Of a stretch of 64,000 nucleotides of DNA, positions 1 to 5,353 are shown one piece after another. The notes under the pieces were generated by a model that saw nothing but the letters and a program-made list of their open reading frames with translations, was not told the origin of the DNA and did no database searches. The stretch spans positions 1 through 64,000 of the forward strand of contig WLWQ01000002.1 of assembly GCA_012103535.1 (NCBI GenBank). The letters are read 5' to 3'. A program made the position numbers and the translations under genes. The stretch is from Pseudomonadales bacterium. Its GTDB lineage: Bacteria; Pseudomonadota; Gammaproteobacteria; Pseudomonadales; Pseudohongiellaceae. Each line of letters begins with the position of its first letter. Within the stretch, counting starts at the first letter, position 1.

Positions 1-213
1 ATTACCGCTCAATCGAACGGACCAACGCCCACGACTCTTACCTTTCAATTGATGCAGATATAGTCCTGGAAGATCCATATCTTTAGGGCTTGTAGAGGCA
101 TTTAGTCGGCCTAAAATTAATCGAAGTTGGCTAATGTGATTAGCTTGGATGCCGGACTTAGTTCCCTTGAGAAAGTAGCGCTCAAGCCCTTTATGATTGA
201 AATTCTGAATCAC
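1..213 (-). CDS. higB: HigB-type (RelE superfamily) toxin, 3' part outside window
   Basis: This is an open frame with a GTG start at 213 that runs off the left edge; 71 codons are visible. The sequence reads V/M-IQNFNHKGLERYF, then KSGIQANH, then LRLILGRLNAS, DMDLPGLYLHQLKG and GRWSVRLSGN. This is the typical order of the HigB/plasmid-killer family: N-terminal F-x-x-K-G-L, the central D-x-P-G and L-H-x-L-K-G, then R-W-S. Family members are ribosome-dependent mRNA endonucleases neutralised by the HigA antitoxin, whose gene usually follows; it would lie left of base 1. It is the first gene of its cassette, and a perfect palindrome (222-240) sits just upstream as the likely HigA operator. It was too short and truncated for automatic detection. 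The identification is by pattern recognition; the GTG start is the first reasonable one. Confidence 0.85.
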   Translation of the reverse strand, partial: MIQNFNHKGLERYFLKGTKSGIQANHISQLRLILGRLNASTSPKDMDLPGLYLHQLKGKSRGRWSVRLSGN

Positions 214-221
214 GTCCTAAT

Positions 222-240
222 TGTAACGTGATACGTTACA
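222..240. promoter_or_regulatory. Perfect palindrome upstream of higB, probable HigA operator
   Basis: Arms TGTAACGT and ACGTTACA are exact inverse complements around a 3-base centre. The palindrome lies 9 bases upstream of the higB start inside the same cassette. HigA proteins are helix-turn-helix repressors that bind palindromes in their own promoter, so autoregulation is inferred. Confidence 0.65.
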
Positions 241-259
241 GGTGTCAACTATTGACGCC

Positions 260-322
260 GCATAACGCCCTGAATAATGGGCTCAGCGTAAGCTGAGTCC
301 TTGATTGATTTGTTTGTCATGT
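260..322 (-). repeat. attC site 1 (short class)
   Basis: The left core is GCATAAC and the right core is GTCATGT (a variant of GTTATGT), with a self-complementary centre (GGCTCAGC and GCTGAGTC around GTAA). It spans 63 bases between cores. It belongs to the cassette encoding the protein at 317-844, whose stop codon lies in the right core. Confidence 0.85.
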
Positions 323-844
323 GTCGTTCTCTCCATCATGCTTCCAAAGTGGATTGAGATCTACAAAAGATGGGGAGTCAGGGTTGTTCTCGATATAGTT
401 GTTTACAATGTCTCTAATTGTTGGAGTAATCGTGGTCTCAATATGTTTCCACGCAGCAGCTCCGCCAGGAGTTTGAACTAACGATACTAAGTAAACCAGC
501 CATGCATCGAAATCAACTTTTGAGATTAACTGGCGTTCATATAGCTGCATTACCTGCTGCATCTGGAAGACTTGATCTGAAATCCACACGTAAAAAATTC
601 TCTTATCGTTAGCGATCATATTTTCAAAATCTGTGTAACCTCTTGCGACAATATCGGCAACATTTGGATTTTGATACAGTGGAAGAATAGCTCTATCTCG
701 TTGGCCATCTATAACAGATTGTAGACTTTGTGCCCGCGCAGTTTGATCGCTTTTTCGAAGTTGTAATGAAAGAAACAACAAAGAAGCAATAACGCCAATT
801 GCTCCTAGAATCTCACCAACTGCAGCTATTGCTTCCCAATTCAT
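317..844 (-). CDS. Cassette protein with one N-terminal membrane helix, unknown function
   Basis: This 175-residue protein starts with MNWEAIAAVGEI and has one strongly hydrophobic segment at about residues 5-27. A soluble, mostly helical domain rich in aromatic residues follows. It is clearly related in length, topology and pattern to the cassette protein at 2533-3069 (hydrophobic start, then a Q-rich turn, an A-R-A-type helix, an aromatic helix, then VDFDAW in one and VDWNRW in the other). I know this type from environmental cassette arrays and marine proteobacteria, but no function is established. The stop codon TGA is supplied by the attC core, so the protein ends in N-D-T. It is most likely an inner-membrane protein; any role in stress or phage interaction would be speculation. 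Confidence 0.8.
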   Translation of the reverse strand: MNWEAIAAVGEILGAIGVIASLLFLSLQLRKSDQTARAQSLQSVIDGQRDRAILPLYQNPNVADIVARGYTDFENMIANDKRIFYVWISDQVFQMQQVMQLYERQLISKVDFDAWLVYLVSLVQTPGGAAAWKHIETTITPTIRDIVNNYIENNPDSPSFVDLNPLWKHDGENDT

Positions 845-864
845 GCACGATTCCTAATTAGCAC

Positions 865-928
865 ACATAACGCCCTTAAATAGTAGGCGCGCGAAGAGCG
901 CGTGCCCTTTTTGATTTGATTGTTATGT
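865..928 (-). repeat. attC site 2 (short class)
   Basis: Cores ACATAAC and GTTATGT lie 64 bases apart end to end, with an internal palindrome GGCGCGCG / CGCGTGCC. It is the 3' recombination site of the XRE cassette at 939-1370. Confidence 0.88.
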
Positions 929-938
929 AGCCCAATCA

Positions 939-1370
939 CTAGTGTATGCTGTTTTTGCGAAAGTATTCACCGAGCAACGGGATAGCTACATAAAATAGTC
1001 CTCCGACTAATGCTATTCCGCCGTACCATAACCCAGCTTCTAGCCCTCTTAGATTCCCAATATAAACGGAGTAGGAGATTCCTGAAAAGGCGCAGAGAAG
1101 CCCAGCGGTGTTTCCAAACATACCCCAAAATTGACCTCTCCGAATACCCACATCTCTTAATGCAGTGTCGGAATCAATTTGTAGTGATGCCACGTCTATC
1201 TCAAAAACAGCGGCTAAAGCTTGGGAAGATTCGAGTGAGCACGTACCTTCTTTCTCTATTCTTTGAATCGTCCGCAAACTTAATCCTGCGGCTTCGCCCA
1301 ACTGATCCTGAGACCATGAGCGCTGTGTTCGAAGCTTTCTAACTAATACTGAGTTGAGCATGGTATCCAT
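939..1370 (-). CDS. Cassette-borne XRE-type HTH protein with two membrane helices
   Basis: In this 143-residue protein, residues 9-60 form a Cro/C1-type helix-turn-helix (RKLRTQRSWSQ, then LSLRTIQRIE, then SLESSQALA). Two hydrophobic segments follow at about 84-105 and 113-134. The start at 1370 is preceded by GAGG seven bases upstream. The architecture suggests a membrane-tethered transcription factor. The HTH closely resembles that of the chromosomal protein at 55651-56175, including the S-W-S-Q and L-R-T-I-Q-R-(I/M)-E signature, and that protein also has C-terminal helices. It is unlike the free HigA-type antitoxins, and no toxin partner lies in this cassette. The target is unknown. Confidence 0.85.
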   Translation of the reverse strand: MDTMLNSVLVRKLRTQRSWSQDQLGEAAGLSLRTIQRIEKEGTCSLESSQALAAVFEIDVASLQIDSDTALRDVGIRRGQFWGMFGNTAGLLCAFSGISYSVYIGNLRGLEAGLWYGGIALVGGLFYVAIPLLGEYFRKNSIH

Positions 1371-1475
1371 TTACGTTCCTCTGCGGTGCTTTCTAGAACG
1401 TATACTTTGATTGAAATTCGAAATTTCATCTGCGTCATCTATGTGACTTTAATGTGACACTGACCTGGCATGGCT

Positions 1476-1591
1476 ACATAACGCCCATGTTAAGGCGCAG
1501 GTCTCGCCACGCGGCAAATGCGGATAAGATGGCCGAAGGCCATCCGCAATTGTTATGTGGTGAGGCCGTCCCATTGAACTGTTTGTTATGT
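1476..1591 (-). repeat. attC site 3 (long class)
   Basis: The cores are ACATAAC and GTTATGT, 116 bases end to end, with the inner CCCATTGAACTGTTTGTT block shared by sites 3 and 6 (sites 4 and 5 have CCCATAGAACTGTTTGTT). A central hairpin has GCGGATAAGATGGCC pairing with GGCCATCCGC. The extra-long arm is typical of Vibrio-like repeats. Confidence 0.88.
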
Positions 1592-1819
1592 GTCACCATC
1601 TTCTGATTCAGCGGCTATTTCACCTTCATCGTTGCCAGAGTTACCACCGTAAATCTTGTTTAGCTTTTTCGAGCCTGTGAGCCCATGTAGTAAGAAGACA
1701 ATTCCCATAAATATTGCAGATATTGACCATTGGGCACTAGTGAATCCGTCATACCATGAAAAGCCGAAGCTAATTATGAATCCAATGCCAACTATGATCC
1801 CTAATCCCCGTAATATCAT
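1586..1819 (-). CDS. Small two-helix membrane protein in a cassette
   Basis: This 77-residue peptide has hydrophobic segments at about residues 4-22 and 31-48. A charged tail rich in Gly, Asp and Glu follows. The reading frame terminates in the attC core (G-D-T, then TAA), as in two other cassettes here. There is no clear Shine-Dalgarno sequence before the ATG. No family is recognised. The location and length are consistent with a genuine cassette gene, since the cassette holds no other frame of this size, but expression is unproven. Confidence 0.65.
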   Translation of the reverse strand: MILRGLGIIVGIGFIISFGFSWYDGFTSAQWSISAIFMGIVFLLHGLTGSKKLNKIYGGNSGNDEGEIAAESEDGDT

Positions 1820-1899
1820 TTAGTAATTTAAGAGCTATTGTTTTAATTTCAAATTTTAGTCTACAAAATTTTTTGCGTTGACTCGGTACTAGTTAGCAC

Positions 1900-2015
1900 A
1901 CATAACGCCCATGTTTAGGCGTAAGGTTCGCCGTGCAGGAAATGCGGATAAGATGGCCGCAGGCCATCCGCATTTCCTGTGTGGTGAAGCTATCCCATAG
2001 AACTGTTTGTTATGT
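1900..2015 (-). repeat. attC site 4 (long class)
   Basis: The cores are ACATAAC and GTTATGT, 116 bases end to end. The GCGGATAAGATGGCC hairpin element is shared with site 3. It is the 3' site of the interrupted zinc-finger cassette. Confidence 0.88.
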
Positions 2016-2393
2016 GTCATTTGCACTGTGTTTCGCTTTGGGATTGGACAACAAACTATAAACTATTACGAGTGTGCCAAAAAAGGACGCAAAAAAGAGC
2101 TCTTCAAGCAATCGACCGCCACTACTATATTGGTAAATAGTCGCTGCCCATGAGACGAGCACCAGAGTAATCTAAATTTTTTGATTGAATAAACTGCCCG
2201 CTTCACTGTCAAAATTCTTGTGAAGAGCCTTGTTCTGTTCTATCGCTGTGTTTAGTTCTTCTACTTTAGATGCGCAGCTATTTGCACAAGCAATCCCATC
2301 TGTTAATTCGATAGCGCACTCTGGGCATAGACCCTTGTAGCAGGATTTACAAATTCCAACCGCAGCTACTTCTGTATGGTTAAAGCAATTCAT
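2010..2393 (-). pseudogene. Cassette zinc-finger/membrane protein interrupted by in-frame TAG
   Basis: From the ATG at 2393 the frame encodes MNCFNHTEVAAVGIC with paired cysteines (C-K-S-C, C-P-E-C, then C-A-N-S-C), a B-box-like zinc-binding module. It stops at TAG (2172-2174) after 73 codons. The same frame continues after this stop for a further 53 codons with membrane-like sequence (ITLVLVSWAATIY, then FFGTLVIVYSLL) and ends N-D-T-TAA exactly in the attC core, as neighbouring cassettes do. Relatives I know of combine such an N-terminal finger with C-terminal membrane helices, so the continuation looks like the lost half. Either the gene is disabled, or a 73-residue soluble version is made, or the base is a sequencing error. 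A longer upstream start (to 2483) would lie in the attC and is not credible. Confidence 0.75.
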
Positions 2394-2412
2394 GCACGAT
2401 GTCCCACGGTAC

Positions 2413-2525
2413 ACATAACGCCCATGTTTAGGCGTGGATTCGCCACATTTGGTTTGCGGGTAAGATGGCGTAGCCATCCGCAAACCAAATGTGGTGAAGC
2501 CAACCCATAGAACTGTTTGTTATGT
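2413..2525 (-). repeat. attC site 5 (long class)
   Basis: The cores are ACATAAC and GTTATGT, 113 bases end to end. The arms ATTTGGTTTGCGG and CCGCAAACCAAAT are perfectly complementary, a very strong foldable hairpin. Confidence 0.88.
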
Positions 2526-2532
2526 GCCGGCA

Positions 2533-3069
2533 TTACCTAAAGTATTCGTTAGTGGTCTCTTTTATTTGCTCTATCCAAAAGTTGTCGCCGCCATTGGGCA
2601 TATCTCTCATAGCTGCATCAATAGCATCCGCAAAATCCTGCCGATTACGATTGCTATAAGTGGGGTAAGAAGCTTCCCATATGCTGCGGCCCACGGGTTC
2701 TCCAAGCATTCCTGGTGCTGATCTAGCCCATCTATTCCAATCCACTTCAGAGATAATGCCACTTTGATAGGCATCCCAATAGGTGAGTAATACGCTTTCA
2801 AAAACTATCCAAAGATTTGCTAATTCAATAAGTTCTTCGTCTGAAAGGTTTTCTGGCTCAGAATATGACTTGGCAATCAATTCACTGTTATTCATCTTGA
2901 AGAAATATGCCTCATCTAATCTTGCTCTTGCATCCCCAAGAGTTTGTAAACGAATTGCATTAGTATTTTCGCTAATTTGTAATATCAAGAATACAAGTGT
3001 AACTAGAACAGCAATACCACCAACTATTTCAGAAATTAGCGCAAATTGTTTTAGTTTTTCTCTATTCAT
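2533..3069 (-). CDS. Cassette protein with one N-terminal membrane helix, paralogue of 317-844
   Basis: This protein has 178 residues. The N-terminal MNREKLKQFALISEI leads into one hydrophobic segment (about residues 9-31). A helical soluble domain follows, with the pattern IRLQTLGDARARLDEAYF and the aromatic motif VDWNRWA. Length, topology and several motif positions match the protein at 317-844, so the two cassettes carry divergent members of the same family. It is predicted to lie in the inner membrane with the soluble domain on one side. The function is unknown. Its stop lies eight bases before the attC, so here the attC does not supply the stop codon. Confidence 0.8.
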   Translation of the reverse strand: MNREKLKQFALISEIVGGIAVLVTLVFLILQISENTNAIRLQTLGDARARLDEAYFFKMNNSELIAKSYSEPENLSDEELIELANLWIVFESVLLTYWDAYQSGIISEVDWNRWARSAPGMLGEPVGRSIWEASYPTYSNRNRQDFADAIDAAMRDMPNGGDNFWIEQIKETTNEYFR

Positions 3070-3113
3070 TAGCTTCTATGAATCTATTTACTGAGCTGCC
3101 AGCGTTTCGAGGC

Positions 3114-3229
3114 ACATAACGCTCATGTTAAGGCGTGGCAGGCGGCGCTGTGAAGCTTGCGATAAAATGGCCGCAGGCCATAGCAAGCTTTGCAGCGCTG
3201 GCTGCAACCCATTGAACTGTTTGTTATGT
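3114..3229 (-). repeat. attC site 6 (long class)
   Basis: The cores are ACATAAC and GTTATGT, 116 bases end to end. The outer arms share the AACGCTCATGTTAAGGCG and CCCATTGAACTGTTTGTT blocks with the other long sites, and the inner arms are GCGGCGCTG/CAGCGCTGG and AAGCTTGC/GCAAGCTT. Confidence 0.88.
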
Positions 3230-3234
3230 GTCGC

Positions 3235-3501
3235 CTACTTAGATGTAAGAGGGTACTTTTCTGGATTTTCAATTGACTGTATCCCGAGATCTACATCTAG
3301 TTCTGGCCAATAGAAATGGCCCGGAGAAACTTCTTCGACGGCAATTACCTTGCCGATGGAAGCATCCTTAAACCAAGGAAAGTCTTTGTAAGATAGGAAC
3401 AATTCTTTACCACGGCTCAATAACCAAAAGCCATGCGCAGACACGTTAGTGACTTCAGTTTCCGAAGTGTGAATTCCAAGCGATGATGAGCTCATTTTCA
3501 T
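3235..3501 (-). CDS. DUF2442 domain protein, second gene of a DUF4160/DUF2442 cassette
   Basis: This 88-residue protein starts at the ATG at 3501 (MKMSSSSLG). The pattern TNVSAHGFWLLSRGKELFLSY, then FPWFKDASI, then LDVDLGIQSIENPEKYPL is characteristic of DUF2442. It overlaps the 3' end of the DUF4160 gene by 47 bases, so translation is probably coupled. DUF4160 and DUF2442 genes commonly occur as pairs and are proposed to be toxin-antitoxin-like; that role is an inference here. An earlier in-frame start at 3570 would overlap the DUF4160 gene far more deeply and has no recognisable domain, so it is rejected. Confidence 0.85.
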   Translation of the reverse strand: MKMSSSSLGIHTSETEVTNVSAHGFWLLSRGKELFLSYKDFPWFKDASIGKVIAVEEVSPGHFYWPELDVDLGIQSIENPEKYPLTSK

Positions 3502-3694
3502 GATCCTCGACAATTGACTGGATTTTAGCCAATTGTTGGTCAGAATGCCCGTAATTTCTGGCAAGTTCAATCTTCGGTTCTAACCAGTATTTGGCTTCTC
3601 CATCGGCGGAATGGACGTGAACGTGCATACGTTCTTCCTCTCTTGAGAAAAAATAAAATCTAAATCCTCTTTCTCGAAAAACCGTTGGACTCAT
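3455..3694 (-). CDS. DUF4160 domain protein, first gene of the cassette
   Basis: This 79-residue protein carries the DUF4160 signature: F-R-F-Y-F-F-S-R-E-E near the N-terminus, then the histidine-rich HVHVHSADGEAKYWLEP, then LARNYG and a C-terminal helix with E-N-E-L. It sits just downstream of the attC at 3712 and is followed by an overlapping DUF2442 gene in the same cassette. A two-gene cassette is less common than a single-gene one and supports a functional pair. A toxin role for DUF4160 is suggested by family context only. Confidence 0.85.
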   Translation of the reverse strand: MSPTVFRERGFRFYFFSREEERMHVHVHSADGEAKYWLEPKIELARNYGHSDQQLAKIQSIVEDHENELIIAWNSHFGN

Positions 3695-3711
3695 AAACTA
3701 ATTCTCAAGAC

Positions 3712-3774
3712 ACATAACGCCCTTAGTAATGGGCAGGGCGCAAGCCCTGTCCTTTATTGACTTGTTTGTTATGT
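3712..3774 (-). repeat. attC site 7 (short class)
   Basis: The cores are ACATAAC and GTTATGT, 63 bases end to end, with the internal palindrome GGGCAGGGC / GCCCTGTCC around GCAA. It is the last recognisable attC on the right. Confidence 0.88.
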
Positions 3775-3791
3775 TTCGTTATCTCTGTGCT

Positions 3792-4388
3792 TCATTTCCA
3801 TCCAGATACCAATCTGATATTTGCTTTTAGATCACCATAACTGGTGGGCACATACAGAATACTAACTTTTGCCAGGAGGTCTCTGCTTTCTAAAGGTGCA
3901 ATGTGCCAATAGGTTATTTCTTCAACGGCAACTGGTTCCTTTTCAGTAGAAAATGGCACAGCTCTGTTGTCAATGCCGCCATCTTGATACACATACCTAC
4001 CATTCCATTCAGAATCTGATGCCCAGAGTGTCTCATTTTGAGATACCATTCTATTGTAATGGCCATTTAGAGAACCATTACGATAAAAATGAATATTTCC
4101 GCTTGTATCTGATATTTCAATTTCCAAGATGGCATCCAATCTATGAAATAAAATTGGGGATGGACTGCGAACAACAAGTTCTATGATGGTATTTGTGTGT
4201 GATTTGAATCCAGCAAGTGAATATGTAGATACATTTCCATTTATTAGAGGAAAAACTGGTAGCTCCACAGAATAGTTTGTAAATGGCCAGGTTCCTTCGG
4301 CGCTAAATTCACCTTCACCCTCATATTTGCACCCCATTACTGCAATGCTAGTTAGGAAAATTATGAACTTTGTTCTCAGTTTACGCAT
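3792..4388 (-). CDS. Cassette-encoded lipoprotein, unknown function
   Basis: The protein has 198 residues from the ATG at 4388. The N-terminus MRKLRTKFIIFLTSIAV is followed by a lipobox with Cys20 (V-M-G-C), so it is a predicted lipoprotein. The rest is rich in beta-strand pattern with no known domain (SVELPVFPLINGN, then EITYWHIAPLE, ending GDLKANIRLVSGWK). A longer frame reaches back to 4556, but its first 56 residues lack any signal-peptide character. ATG codons at 4388 and 4394 are both possible; the lipoprotein signal supports the region. This is the right-most cassette. A core-like GTTATGT on the minus strand lies 15 bases upstream. Confidence 0.75.
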   Translation of the reverse strand: MRKLRTKFIIFLTSIAVMGCKYEGEGEFSAEGTWPFTNYSVELPVFPLINGNVSTYSLAGFKSHTNTIIELVVRSPSPILFHRLDAILEIEISDTSGNIHFYRNGSLNGHYNRMVSQNETLWASDSEWNGRYVYQDGGIDNRAVPFSTEKEPVAVEEITYWHIAPLESRDLLAKVSILYVPTSYGDLKANIRLVSGWK

Positions 4389-4402
4389 TGGCATAATTAG
4401 AA

Positions 4403-4409
4403 ACATAAC
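4403..4409 (-). other. Candidate first recombination core (attI-like or cassette boundary)
   Basis: Minus-strand GTTATGT lies just upstream of the lipoprotein start, in the same relation that the attC 3' cores bear to the next cassette gene. No paired core lies further right, which is what an attI half-site or a degenerate boundary would look like. A 7-base match is weak evidence on its own. Confidence 0.35.
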
Positions 4410-4663
4410 ATTTGTATATTTTGCACGCTCTATTTGCGCCTTTTGGAAATCGTAGTCTAGAGCGTAATTGTTTGAATTGGAACAGATTGTCAAATTCTTT
4501 CTGCTGGCTTCACGTTGGAAAGCGAGCGGCGAAAAAGAAGCGCGCGACTCGTACAACTGTCTAATAATTCAGTAGATTATATTCTTGAAATTGACAAACC
4601 GAGCATGTCTCATTGAGAAAGAGAGCAACTCTTGTGAATTCTTTAAAAATGTGAGTAACGTTT

Positions 4664-5200
4664 CTAACTTTCTCTGTTCACAATCTCAAACAGCCACATA
4701 AATTCCTGAGTGACAGCGGCATCGGATGTGGGTTCAGCACCGCGACCATATTTGCGCCAGGACTCACGCAATACCGGTAGAATAATTTCTCCTTCGGAAA
4801 TGGGTACCAGGCGTTGTTCGTAGAGTGTGTCGTCGACTCTTAAAATTATTCGGTCATCCTCTTGCAGTCTTTGCGGCCACTGTTTCCATAACTGTCCATA
4901 CCAGGTTTGGCGACGACCGCTGGCGACAAACAAACGGCCATCTACTACTGTAGTCCAGATAGTTTTGCTGGTACCGAGATTAAGTGTTTCCATCTCAATC
5001 TCTTCCCGTTCTTTTAGGAAGGTCCAATTATCGGGAGGAGGGGTAAGTTCACCACTGCGAAATGGGCCGCCGGTGCTGATGGTAAATCCCGGCCAGAATT
5101 CGATTGGCCCGTCATGCATGCGCATGTAAACAAAGAACAACCCCATGCTGAGAATGAGGGTTCCGACCGTAATACCACTCCATTGCAAATAGTTTTTCAT
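4664..5200 (-). CDS. Membrane-anchored conserved protein, function unknown
   Basis: This 178-residue protein has a single hydrophobic segment at about residues 6-27 (WSGITVGTLILSMGLFF), then a soluble periplasm-facing domain. The middle part (TTVVDGRLFVASGRR, then WYGQLW) loosely recalls the small split-barrel proteins of the DUF2255/F420-type flavin fold, which also carry a short beta-hairpin followed by G-R-x-x-x-W. This is a weak resemblance and I do not claim the fold. It is divergent from the cytochrome gene at 5354, across a 153-base gap. It is the first gene outside the cassette array and has no attC behind it. Confidence 0.65.
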   Translation of the reverse strand: MKNYLQWSGITVGTLILSMGLFFVYMRMHDGPIEFWPGFTISTGGPFRSGELTPPPDNWTFLKEREEIEMETLNLGTSKTIWTTVVDGRLFVASGRRQTWYGQLWKQWPQRLQEDDRIILRVDDTLYEQRLVPISEGEIILPVLRESWRKYGRGAEPTSDAAVTQEFMWLFEIVNRES

Positions 5201-5353
5201 TATTATTTACTCCCCTGTAAGCGAGAATAGCAATTTTCCCGAAAGTCTTCAGTAGCTGATACTTTCGAACTGATCGTATATTTTTTGCAATGAATATTGC
5301 AAAAATCCGTTCTTGGATAATAGGAAAATAACTCAGAAAGGTGGAGTTTAAGG

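Larger units (their letters stand above)
1..4409 (-). mobile_element. Integron gene-cassette array without integrase (CALIN-like), left end open
   Basis: Seven attC sites (core ACATAAC on one side, GTTATGT on the other) alternate with single small genes, nearly all on the minus strand and each with its attC at its 3' side. The flanks of the plus-strand cores (AACGCCC on the left, TTTGTTATGT on the right) match the reverse complement of Vibrio-type repeats, so the array reads right to left, as the genes do. No tyrosine recombinase gene lies within the window. On the right, the array stops between the lipoprotein cassette and the ordinary gene at 4664. It continues past base 1. Cassette arrays are known to carry toxin-antitoxin modules and orphan genes, which fits the content. 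Confidence 0.9.

Noticed and set aside
1010..1342. Plus-strand open frame of 110 codons opposite the XRE cassette gene
   Set aside because: It lies entirely on the complement of a strong HTH/membrane gene, has no ribosome site and reads as basic, low-complexity sequence.
2394..2483. Upstream extension of the zinc-finger cassette gene into attC5
   Set aside because: The extension translates the attC arm itself; the ATG at 2393 starts the recognised MNC-type zinc motif.
4388..4556. Longer start (4556) for the lipoprotein gene
   Set aside because: The first 56 residues lack a signal and would push the lipobox deep into the protein; a start near 4388 gives a normal lipoprotein.
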